Shown here: piece after piece, positions 45,744-56,238 of the stretch
Numbering within the stretch: position 1 is the first letter of the stretch
Layout: each line of letters begins with the position of its first letter
NCBI GenBank assembly: GCA_949126835.1
Contig: OX421502.1
Coordinates: 34,296,482 to 34,360,481, forward strand
Length of the DNA stretch: 64,000 nt
Source of the DNA: Anisus vortex
Lineage: Eukaryota > Mollusca > Gastropoda > Planorbidae
Direction of reading: 5' to 3'
Program-made: the position numbers and the translations under genes
Notes under the pieces: model-generated
Told to the model about the DNA's origin: nothing
Databases searched by the model: none
What the model saw: only the letters and a program-made list of their open reading frames with translations

Positions 45744-47301
45744 CAGTGGCGTGGCCAGGTTTTGACGCTAGGGGGAGCGAAATTTTAGTAAAAAGGCCCC
45801 ACTTTTAGCAATTTTTCCAGATTAATAGAATAACTAAGAATTCGCAAGTATCAAGTGTTATGAGAAAACCCTGTGCCTCAGGATACACACACTGTATAAT
45901 AGTGCAGTTTTTATTTAACCATTCACAACTCTTTTTCTAGCAGCTAATAGTGATGGGAATTTCTGCAAAATTGATTGCATCTACTGCTCGTTTTCGGGAT
46001 GAACATCTAGTATCGAAAAGTATTTATAGAATCAACGCGAATGCTCTATAGCAGGGGTCAGCAACCTAAGGCACGCGTGCCAGACTTGGCTCTCAGAACG
46101 ATTTTCAGTGGCACGCGAAAGACCTCCAAGAATATTGTTTAATGTAAGTGAAAACAACGTATGTCAGCATAATTAGTGGGTGCTTCATGGCGAACTACAA
46201 GGGAATCACACTGGACGTCGACTGTTTTAGTTCAGGAATGTTTGTATGCAAAGCTCCCATCATTGGACTTGCAATCTGTGATTGAATCTATTGTTAAGAA
46301 AGTCAATGGTATAGTTTCTCAAGTATCTTCTAGAAGAAAGTCTTACGGAGTATAGGTAATGTCTTGGATATATTTTTTTTTTGTCTGGAAGCAATTAAGA
46401 TGGGGAAAAAATTCCGTTATTGAATGAGTAGAACTAACTGTTGAAGCCAATGTTTCTGTATGCGTTGTTGACACGTTTCAGTGAGTTAAACTTCCATTTA
46501 CAAGTCTGGGTCCAAAAGCACTTGAAGAGTTGGGTCACTGGAATGGATTTGCATTGAAACTGGACATAACTTTCCGTGAAATCAATTTCAAAACATTTAA
46601 CTCGTTCCCTAATTTAAGGCAAATTAAGATAGATGAGCATTTTCAGAAGTACACTAGTTATATTAAAACAATTAACTCGTTTGGTATCACTAGCATCAAA
46701 TTTGGAGAATTTACTTGAAGGGAGATAATTAACCCGTTTTCTTTACATTAATATTTCTAATATGTTTCTTTTTTTGTTTCCTTTTAAAAAAAATTAATGG
46801 TTTACAATTTATAACTCTAAAATGATCAAATTACACAAGATAGTTGAACATTATATAAATATTTTATGACTAAAGAATGTACATGTACACTTTTAAACAT
46901 TAAAATAACTACCCAGCTTGTAAAATTATTACGTATCTCTTAACTCTAAAGTTTAATCAACAAGAACAATAAAAAATAATTTTTTATTAAATATAAAACG
47001 CTTTAATGATTTTCTCTATTACGCTCCTTTTCTTTTGGTCTTGTTACGGCATTAAATAAATTGTCTTATAAAAATAATATAGTTGATCAGTTTGACTTTC
47101 ATGCTGTTGGCACGCTGAATGATCTAAAATTATTCTAATAAATTAAATTGTTGAATTTAAAAAAAAAATAATAGAAACAGCATAAATTGTGCTTTGTGGC
47201 TTGTTAAAATTATAACTTAAATATTTTTTGTTTCCCGAAAAGGCCTCATTTTTTTTTTACGAAAATAGTCGTAGGGGGAGCGGCCCCTTGCTACGCTACT
47301 G
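45744..47301. mobile_element. hAT-type element with perfect 8-bp target duplication, nested host
   Basis: Ends CAGTGGCGTGGCCAGG and CCTTGCTACGCTACTG. Flanks are CTTCAGCC on both sides (45736-45743 and 47302-47309). Subterminal GGGGGAGCG words occur near both ends. A second hAT-type element (46052 to about 47150) is inserted inside it, so its own sequence is short. Confidence 0.8.
46052..47150. mobile_element. hAT-type element inserted within the 45744 element
   Basis: Starts CAGGGGTCAGCAACCTAAGG after CTCTATAG. The interior shares ordered words with the coding-derived element at 10806: ACTGTTGAAGCC(A/G)ATGTTTC and GTGAAATCAATTTCAAAAC. A subterminal GTTGGCACGCTGAATGA lies near 47105, after which the right tip is degraded. 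A relative of the 10806 element with transposase codons destroyed. Confidence 0.65.
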
Positions 47302-47395
47302 CTTCAGCCGGCTCCTGATAATGTCGAAGCTAGGGCTCTGGCGGACGGCCCAGCGTAGGAGAATATTCTATTTTGTCTTTGTGATCAGCGGCATC

Positions 47396-47543
47396 ACAAG
47401 GTTTTTTTGGGGCGCCTTTAAATGGGTTTATAGTAGCGTTTTATTCTGAAAGGAAACAAATATGACCCCGCTCAATGACAGAGGCACCCGTAGACGCCAA
47501 GCTGTTGTGTACTTGAACAATTTCACACAGTGCCACGCCACTG
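47396..47543. mobile_element. Small hAT-type MITE, 148 bp
   Basis: Ends CAGCGGCATCACAAGG and CAGTGCCACGCCACTG. Reverse-complemented, the right end begins CAGTGGCGTGGC, identical to the left tip of the 45744 element. Flanks TTTGTGAT and GCTGTGAT match at 6 of 8. Confidence 0.6.
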
Positions 47544-47714
47544 GCTGTGATTATAGACAAACGTAATACGCAGAAATATTCAATGCAGACATCAGAAGAT
47601 GAGTGGGAGTGAGATGGAGAAAGGAGAATATACAAGTAAAACAGAGAATTGGAGAAAGAGGCAAAGAGGTGTGAGCAGGAGTGGAAGAAAAAACGGAGAG
47701 AAAAATATAGTTTA

Positions 47715-47800
47715 TGTGAGAGAAAGAATGTGAGAGAAAGAATGTGAGAGAAAGAATGTGAGAGAAAGAATGTGAGAGAAAGAATGTGAGAGAAAGAGAG
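47715..47800. repeat. 14-bp minisatellite, about 6 copies
   Basis: GTGAGAGAAAGAAT repeated in a purine-rich tract (about 47580-48010). Its minus-strand Ser/Leu/Phe open frames are low complexity. Confidence 0.93.
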
Positions 47801-48559
47801 TGTTGGGAAATAAGAGTAAGAGAAGAATAGTGAAGGAGAAAATGTGTTTTGGTGTGTTTGAGAGACAAGAACAATGGTGTGAGAAAGAGAGAATGAAAGA
47901 AAGAGGAAAGGAGTGAGTGAGAGACGTCGAGTAGGAGAAATGTGAGAGTGAGAGAGGGTAAGAAAAGTACAAAGAACAAGAGAGAAAGATACATAAAGAG
48001 AAAGATGTACTATTAGTAACGAGCGGCCGTAGATCAAAAGAACAACTTTGAAGATAAAAAGAAAGAAAAATAAAGAAGAGAAAAAACAAAGTACAGAAGT
48101 AAAATATGCCGTTGGAATATTTAGCGAGATGAAAGAAAAAAACCCATTTCTATGTTTCTCTGTTTGAATATTCTGTTTACAGTGGTGAAACGAGTTAATT
48201 GTTTGGATCGATTCTCACACCACATACAATCAAAGGAATCATAATTAATTAATTTCTTATGGGAATTGCACTCCCCCACGGGGCGTAACGGAGGGTATTG
48301 GGGTTGGCGGGGGTAGTCAAGCGAGGGAGGGAGGGGGTGACAAAGTGTGACGTTCTTTGTTGTTGTTATTTTTTTGGTATTACATTTTAAAACTTGAAAA
48401 CAAATATAGCCTATGTGTCTTATCGTTATTGAATTATTGACTGTGTGTCTTTAAAAAAAAAATGAATCCGTTCAATATATTATTCTATGACTTCTCTACC
48501 ACACCGTCTGCATGGTGAATTTGTAAACACTAAAGCGCGCTGAGCATATCATGGGATAA

Positions 48560-48810
48560 CATGGGGCACCAGGGCCCAGCGGGTTCGTCTGGCGTTCCGA
48601 AGCTTCGAATGCCGGTGAAGGCCACGATGTATTCTCGGGATATGAGGGAGTGTCCCTGAGTCTTCCCAGCTGAATTAAGTTGGAGGTAAAGTAAAGAAGG
48701 CTGGGCATTGTGCTGGCCACAATCGCCTAGTATGCCGTGGCCACAGAAACATGGTGAACACTGCCACACCGGCCCTATGGATCAATTTAATCCCATGGGA
48801 TACTTTTTAC
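48560..48810 (+). mobile_element. tRNA-derived SINE, family A, degraded head
   Basis: Body words CCCAGCTGAATTAAGTTG, AGTATGCCGTGGCCACAG and GGCCCTATGGATCAATTT are clear. The tRNA-like head is poorly preserved. Confidence 0.72.
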
Positions 48811-51562
48811 TTAATGTACATAAAAGATGCGCCTTATATTAGACAAACATGGACACATTCTAGAGATGTAGACACCTCCTATACTTATTGACAACTGCTA
48901 CACAAAAGACACTCTATTCTCAACACGAAGACATGTGTTTGTTTTTTTGAAAAATGGCCATCCACTCACCGAAGTTGTTCTGGGCAAATATCAGGGGAGA
49001 TAACAACAACAACAAACAAGACTTTCTAGACCGAGTTGCAATTAGCTTCCGGTTGTGCCCTTTGGATACCGTTGGCAGGGTCACGTGTCCTGAGTCAACT
49101 CGCGAGAGTAGGTGGCTATGTGTAGTTGTAGTGAGAGTAAATTTCCTGACGTGTGAATGTCTTTATACTCGATTCACATACAATTTATAACACACTAGTG
49201 TATGGTGCTAATCTTGCGCTAGAACGATTTCAGGAGGAAATAACTTCTGGTCACGGTTAGCCCAAACTAGATAATGGTCGAGGCTGAGAGATAAGGAGAC
49301 GCCCATGAACCATGTGACAGAATAGGAATATTTCTAGAGTCACCATAATATCAAAACACTAAAAGAACACTATCAAATTATTATACTTTTCTTAAATCTA
49401 AAATTTCCTAAAACTCACATCATTTTATTTACTATTGAGTCTCCATTTAATTCAATAAAAACTATAGTAGGCCTAGTAGAAGAAAACACACTAAAGCAAT
49501 TATAAGCGGAATCACGCGAAAGATAAAATCAGAAAACATGATTAGGTTTACAGTTTTTGCATCATTTGCTGATTAAGGGTTCTAAACTAAGGTTTCTCTT
49601 TCCACATTTAGACAAAGACATTCGGAAACCCTCCTACCTGACTGCGTGCATCACATCGTTTTAAAAAACTAAAAAACTAAATAAATATGTCTGCTTCCAG
49701 AAAGAGCTGAGATAATCTTCAGCTGAACTGAAGTATAAAAGACATCTTTGAAAAGTTTCAAATAGTGTCCACTGATTCAAGTTTCAAGTTGAGTACATAA
49801 TATACTCACACTCTTTTATTTGTGTGAATGATAGTAAAAGCTCTGACTTTTCATACGCCTAACTCATTTCTAACCATCTCTCTGTCTTGATTTTCTCCAA
49901 TGTTTTAATGCAATGCAGTTTTGTCCAGTTAATTCTAGAAATACTATGCTACTTACTTACTGCCCGTCAACCCTATTGGAGTCTGGGCCGCCAACCATAG
50001 ATCTCCAAAGTTCTTTATTCTGGGCCATCTTTACAATCAAAAGTAACACACACACAACAGCAACAACAAGGACGTTGAAAGGCTACACGAAGACAGGGCA
50101 AACTTCACACTCTTCTAAGCACTACAGCGGATTTACCCAGACATTCATCATTGGCCATCCGAAAATCTCTGCAAGGAAGCAGATTTCTGAGAGCCTTAAT
50201 GCTGAACATGGAAATGTGAACGTGAAAGTAGTTCAAGTTTTTGGCGTCCAATAAGAATTGAATTCATGCATTTATTTTCTCCAATTCATTCTAGTCTAAA
50301 TTGGAAGTGACGCGTGTCATAATGTGGATAATAATGTGTAGATATTAATGAGTGTAATAATATGGATAATGATGTGGATAATGGTGGATACTGCTCCGCG
50401 TCAACCTGACATCTGCTCCCTCGCATGCCACTTGAACTGTCCTCCCGTCTTTTCTTTCTAATTTGTCTCCTTCCCTCCAGTCTTCCCAGTTCTCTATTTC
50501 TTTCTGCCCTAATGCCTTCCATCCATTATTAACATCAATTGGGTCTTCTAGTGTGTGTGTTTGTGTGTTTTTTTATACCTTCTGTCATTCCCTTATGATT
50601 CATTCCCACAATCTGAAACCTTCTCTCTATCCGTCGGCCATGTTTACCTCCCGCCACTCCCCAATCACAACACCCTCCCTCCCCTCTCACCGTACGCACT
50701 TGTTAAACTTCCCTCTATTATGATATTTTTTTTCTTCTTTCTCTCTCGTAAATACTCATAAATCCATCGTTGAGAAGAATGGTTAGATGGGGTGAAGTGG
50801 GGTGGGGGAGGGAAAGGGCAATAGTGAGGGAGGGGAGGGGGTACAGGACAATTTAGTGTAGTTGGGTAAAGTGTGGGGGTGGAGATGGGGCGGTGGTGAT
50901 GGTGGTCGGGGGGGGGGGGGGGCTTAGCTGCGCGTGAATCAAGGAAGACGAGCAATAATTGATATGGACACACGCTTACACCGTTGGTCAAGACATTAGT
51001 GTGGACCAACCATCAGTGTGTGGGGGGAGAGGGTAAGGAGCGGGGAATATTGGATGTGGATGAGGGCGGGGGGGGAGGTATTCTTTAGTCTGGCTAATAT
51101 CCACCATATTGACAATGTCCACATTACTAAAGGATTAGTCACGGTCGACGAAGGCCGGCCATTCTCATCTAACAACATTCCAAGTGCTCGTGGCGTAAAT
51201 TAGTTATAAACATTCAGAAAAACTTCAAAATCGGATTTTCCTCTTTGATAGTGAAAGTAGCATCGGTACAAAAGGGTTTTTAAAGGTGTGTGTGTATGTT
51301 TGTGGGGGTTGTGACTAACATTGATGTGTGGTACTTTAAAATATAATGATTTATGTTTTTCAGCACCTGAGCTTAAAGAAGAGTTTGACTCACAAAGCAT
51401 ATGATTCATAAAATAGTGTTTTTTTTGTCTATGTATTGAAACACGCACAATAACAATCTATTACAAAGCTGAAATAAACATAAGGACGAAAACACTTTCC
51501 TTATCCCTTATGGGAGATCAAAGACATGTAAGTAGTATTTCTTCATGAATGACATGCGAAGA
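48811..51562. other. Non-coding, no gene seen
   Basis: AT-rich apart from G-rich and C-rich runs at 50790-50925 and 51010-51080, including a poly-G near 50910. The 113-residue plus frame at 49913-50254 shows no known domain or coding context. Confidence 0.45.
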
Positions 51563-51715
51563 ATTGAAATGGGTTGCCTGAACAAACCAGGAAAACCAGT
51601 AACTTAGCGTCATTTAAAACACTAATCAAAATGACAGACTAGATAGAATCCAGATCACGGATGAGCGTAGAACGCAATAATCTTCTTTATAGAAGGAGCG
51701 TCTATAATATATTAC
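51563..51715 (+). pseudogene. LINE 3' terminal fragment (copy 2)
   Basis: Reads NGLPEQTRKTSNLASFKTL then IKMTD and a stop, the better preserved version of 4187-4345. W-N-x-L-P followed by S-F-K-x-x-L is typical of the very end of non-LTR retrotransposon ORF2. Only the last 30 or so codons and the 3' untranslated part are present. Confidence 0.6.
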
Positions 51716-51877
51716 AAGATTACGAGGTGTAAGTTTGAAATGAACTGAATAGTGAAAGTGGATTTACAGATAATAAACTTGTGTGTGTGTGTGTTAGCCA
51801 TGAGTCACGTGGTTTTATTTAGAACTGAATTCACCCCATTGGACATGAATAGAGATAAATAATATTTGATTGACGGA

Positions 51878-51914
51878 GAGAGAGAGAGACAGACAGAGAG
51901 AGAGAGAGAGAGAT
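51878..51914. repeat. (GA)n microsatellite
   Basis: GA run with CAGACAG interruption. Confidence 0.9.
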
Positions 51915-52480
51915 GAAGAGGTCAGAGATTGACAGAAAAAGAGACAATTTATTAAGCTTGTCATGAAAAGAAAAAAGAAACAATATCTTGGTGCATCAGG
52001 GTGACGTGTTTATTTGATAGAAAATTTGTTTCTTTGTTTTGGTTCTTGTAGTAAATACTGAGTCAACTTAACAAGAGGCTTTTTTGAAGAAGTGTTTCAG
52101 AATTCTTGAATGACTTATAATAATATAGTTTATTCCCGTTGGTGCCTATTTAATTACTACACTGTAAATAAAAGCATACTAGAGTAATGTCATTTGTTAA
52201 GGATGACAAAAAACAACAGTTTTAAGGTTAATTAACACAGTAAGAGAACACATGTACAAATTTGTAATACATTTTGTGAAGAGTTAGTCTCAAACTAATC
52301 AGCTATAATTTTTTAAAGAGTTAATCCACAAATAAGCAGTTTAATGAGTTGTATTGATGTTCCTGTGAAGAAGTCTTGAAGAAACAAGATGACAAGAAAC
52401 ACACATAGAACGTCGCATTGCGTTTGTATTATACCTGTTTATCTGTTTACTGTTTATGGTTTTGTTCTGCCTTTCTCTCT

Positions 52481-52565
52481 CACAATCCTCTCCCCAATCT
52501 CTCTCTCTCACAATCCCCTCCTCAATCTCTCTCTCTCACAATCCTCTCCTCAATCTCTCTCTCTT
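52481..52565. repeat. 28-bp tandem repeat, 3 copies
   Basis: CACAATCCTCTCCTCAATCT plus CTCTCTCT, three copies at exact 28-base spacing. Confidence 0.93.
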
Positions 52566-52970
52566 TCACACACTCACACACTATTTCCCCATTCTCTTGA
52601 TGGGTACTTTTGATTGTGTCAACCATTTATTTGACAGTGTGTGTGTGTGTGTGTGTGTATGGAAAAGGGGGAGGGGTTGAGACTGTTGACACACGTGACT
52701 CCTGACGCACGTGACCGTCACGTGGTGTTGGTCAAGTCACGAGCGAGCCCCTCAGAGCACTAGCACCGAGTCCCACGGCCCTTGAGGCGCCCCCGCCCCC
52801 ATCCTCCCCCCTACGCCTTTGTAGAAGGGGTGGCAGGTCCAGCGTCGTCCATTTAAAGCATCTGTCGACTCCCTCACCTCCTACCCCCACGCCCCGTCTC
52901 CACCCTCGCCCAGCTATAAATAAATAAAGAGCGCCACACTTCCCTGTTGTTTTCTTGTCTCAACACAAGG
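52566..52970. other. Non-coding, no gene seen
   Basis: GT-run near 52638, followed by a GC-rich stretch to about 52910. No coding pattern. Confidence 0.45.
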
Positions 52971-53051
52971 CCCCCTCCCTCCGCCCACCCGCCCCTCCCT
53001 CCGCCCACCCGCCCCTCCCTCCGCCCACCCGCCCCTCCCTCCGCCCACCCG
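52971..53051. repeat. 20-bp C-rich tandem repeat, 4 copies
   Basis: CCCTCCCTCCGCCCACCCGC repeated four times without mismatches. Confidence 0.95.
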
Positions 53052-53855
53052 CCCGTCACACTCTAACAACTTCTTCCAACAATTTGCAGTTTGACCAAAC
53101 GGAATGCTGGTCATTGAATTCTTCAAAGAAACAAGAAAGCCAAAAACCGCATACAAAACCAAATGGACTATATAGTTATAGTGGCGAACCAAGCTTGTTG
53201 ACTTTAATGAAAGAGTAGAGTGCGTCTTTTAGAACATGTAGGTCAATTGGGCAAGTAAAACAGCGGTCGCCAGATACAGTGACCATGGTGGGGTGAGTTA
53301 TAAAAAACGAAAAGCCGAAAAAAAATTATTTACTAAATCTCAATTTTACGAACATAAAGAAATACTAAAGACATCATGTAAATTCTGTAACCGAAACAGG
53401 TTTCTGTTTATTTCCGATTCTGTACAGATTTTATTTAATGCTGTCCCGCCCTCTCCCTTTTCAAGACCAAAATATCAAAAGATAAACCAACCAAGTGTTT
53501 AAAAAGAACATTAACCGAGACATACGATATACACTTTATAGTTATTCTGTATGCTGAAGAGATAGTACACAATTGTTGATGACGTAACTCCATCTTGAAT
53601 CAGGGAACGAGGGAAGATGTACACAACCGGAAGTGATGAAAATATCGGAAGTAGATTTATAATTATCTCCCCGCTCTCATGTCGCGGCCTGCTTTTTTTT
53701 TTTCCTCCTCCTAAATATATCTCCATTACACTTTTCTTTTGTCACTTTTGAGGAGCCGGAGACGGGGGGTGAAATTCTATGTGTGTTGGTGTGAGTAAGT
53801 GAGTATGAGGGAGGGGGGGGGAGAATGTGGAGGGCCTACTTTCATTATCTTGCAG

Positions 53856-53906
53856 CAACATTACTGCCTCCCGTCAGGCGGTGCCTCGCCTCGACGCTAT
53901 GAATGA
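53856..53906 (+). CDS. Candidate terminal exon of the protocadherin-like gene
   Basis: After an acceptor-like TCATTATCTTGCAG the phase-0 frame gives QHYCLPSGGASPRRYE and a stop. Exon 9 ends in phase 0 with TFCK, so the join is frame-compatible and would finish the protein. The intron would be 20 kb. The evidence is only the acceptor, the phase and GC content above the surroundings, so this is speculative. Confidence 0.22.
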   Translation, partial: QHYCLPSGGASPRRYE

Positions 53907-54270
53907 GAAAGCATTAACAAGTCGGAGATGAGCGAGGAAGTATCGGTGATTGCGAAAGACAGTAGAAATCGTCCGGGATCAGAGTCTTGTGGCCACAGCG
54001 AGAACGGGACATTCCCTGCCACTAGATTACACTCTCAAGCCTGGAAATTAGAACTTTTTTTTTTTACACTTTTTTTTGTGTGTGTCTGGAGATCTTAAGG
54101 AAGGCGGCTTAGTAGGGACAGGGGTGAAAAGATGAAAAAGGGTTTTTTAAAGTGAAAATAGAGATTAAATAACATTATAAAGAGATTATGGAATTTATTA
54201 AGGAAATTGTGTTTTTTCTTTTCTCAGAAGTTTTCTGTAACCATCATAATATTCTTAAAATCATTTATAC

Positions 54271-55436
54271 TGTTACGTCCACAATCCCCTTGTGGCCAGA
54301 GCTGTGTAGATCTTGCTGATAATTCTCGTTAGTCCTAGGGGAGACTTTAATTATTAGTATTTATGTTTCAGTATTACACGAACTCTTCTTATAGTCCTGG
54401 GCACAAATTCAGTATTTGTATTCCAACATTTCCTTCCTTGTATATTATGGTAGTAGATAAATCTTATAGTAATGTATTCAACACAATAGGATAGTAATTT
54501 GACAAGGAAGCTTCAGTGTAACTGTTGTTGATAGTTTATTTCAGGTGGTATGTTCAATATATACAATATATCTATTATGTACAGTTAGAATAAAATAGTG
54601 CAAACACAAACGTTCTCAAACGAACATATTTTGAAACTCTCCGTCTTTCAGACAAAACAAATCATTAAATACTATCCGAGTGGTGCAAGGGATAGACCCA
54701 TTACCAGTAGGGGTGAAAATCATGGTATCATTACAAAACTCATAACAAAAACGATAGGAACTTCCCCTATTAAATAATGAGTCGTTCCCAGACTCTGAGA
54801 ATTTGAGATCAACACAGAATCCCAGCATTACCTAGAACCTTTCGTTTTCCTACTAAACGTCCTAATATTGTGTGTAGTAAGAAAAGAGAGAGAGAGGAGA
54901 ATAAACATTGCGTGTTCCAATTCTTGGAAAAACAACATACATGACACGCCCCCACCCAATGAAAGAAATAATGTACCATAATTACCCAAGTAATACTCAA
55001 CATGGTACATTTTTCGTACTTAACACTATCGTTTTAACAACCATCAATCAATGGAAGATTATAAGACAATTTAAGCAAACATGGCTCACTGGCACAACTA
55101 AATTATAAAAAGTGTCACTACCCAATGGTAATTGTGATTAAAACGTGATGGACAAATATTTCCCCGTTAATATTAATATTAACTAATGTCTCAACAAGTA
55201 CAAATAATTCAAAAATATTCTTGTCATTCTTATTTTAACTATGTACAGTTGTGTGGATTTCCACCAAAAATTTGCAAAAAGTCTTAATCTATTTAAACAA
55301 ATATAACATTGCTCAAACTCTGTCAATTTTCAACAGTTTACTTCTAATATACAAACCAAAATATAAGTAATACGTAACTCGAATCAAACTATAGGTTACT
55401 TCCCCTTTAAATTACAGTGTCAACTTGACATTAACA
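54271..55436 (-). repeat. LTR of the Gypsy element (left copy, 3' LTR of copy 1)
   Basis: The outer edge at 54271 is firm: similarity with the second unit begins exactly here, at TGTTACGTCC, and at 60458. The inner edge is inferred. Ending at 55436 gives TGTTA...TAACA inverted tips and a length of 1166 bases, with a purine tract (AAAAGGGGAAG on minus) about 35 bases away. An alternative edge at 55608 would put TGTACA next to another purine tract. The window never shows an LTR with unique sequence on its inner side, so the length stays uncertain. Confidence 0.6.
54616..54828 (-). CDS. 70-codon Cys-rich open frame inside the LTR
   Basis: Sense to the element. Five cysteines and three N-glycosylation sequons (NDS, NDT, NGS) in 70 residues give it the look of an extracellular domain fragment rather than random sequence. 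A pyrimidine-rich tract and TTAG lie upstream, and the adjacent frames carry a hydrophobic stretch. I do not recognise a family. It may be chance, an exon fragment captured by the LTR, or the tail of a lost third gene. An identical copy lies at 60803-61015. Confidence 0.25.
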   Translation of the reverse strand: MLGFCVDLKFSESGNDSLFNRGSSYRFCYEFCNDTMIFTPTGNGSIPCTTRIVFNDLFCLKDGEFQNMFV

Positions 55437-56187
55437 GGGTTCATACCTAGATGATGATACTTCCCCTTTTCTCAAATATGAGGAGAAAATACGCTCTAGT
55501 TACGATTACTACAGTAATCTCAATATTAAAATGTAATCCACTATTATGCGTTTTTGGCAATTTTGAAAGTTTAATATAAAAGTTTGTTCAGGGTTGAATG
55601 AGTGTACACCTTTAGGTACCTTTGTTTCCCCTCCGTTCCTGGATATATGGAATATATTTAACCTATACAACATAGTGAATATCCACTAGTTTTTTCCATT
55701 CTATTACCATGATAGAACAATTTAGCAATAGATTTCCAATATTATCTATTAATTTATACCAATTAATATTACATCTCTTTCTAAGATAAAAATTGTACAT
55801 ATTATTATTTAGTTCCATTCATTAACTAAAATAAAACAAGATAATAAATCAACTAGCTCAAAGTTTTCCCACTTAATTGCATGTGATGACAATTACTTTT
55901 ATCCATCCATATCAAGTAAATACGTGCATATTATATATTTATTGCATCATGCATCAACATTTAAATGGAATTTCTTTTCCATAATCAAATGAATTTAAAA
56001 TATATCAGAACATCAATATTATACATGATTATAAGAATTATTAATACTTTCAAAAGACTTGACTTCTGTATGATACAAGTATTCTATAGGTATTACATAA
56101 TCAAAATTCAAACGAATGATAGGTTATCATGACACATTCTTAATGAATAAATGAGATGATCTGAAAAAGAAGTATGGGGTTATTCAG

Positions 56188-56238
56188 TCAATCATGTAGC
56201 ACCCGAGATAGAGTATCAGCTATGACCTTGTCTCTATC
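56188..56238 (-). pseudogene. RNase H C-terminal remnant, out of frame with gag-pol
   Basis: In a frame different from gag-pol, 16 codons read DRDKVIADTLSRVLHD and stop. (V)-x-A-D-x-L-S-R is the standard end of the Ty3/Gypsy RNase H domain. It overlaps the last codons of the long frame, so the deletion joins the early reverse transcriptase directly to the last RNase H residues, with GACAAG present on both sides of the join. An identical copy lies at 62375-62425. Confidence 0.8.

Noticed and set aside
47441..48089. Long minus frames rich in Ser, Leu and Phe
   Set aside because: The plus strand is a purine-rich GA tract with a 14-bp repeat; composition alone keeps the frames open.
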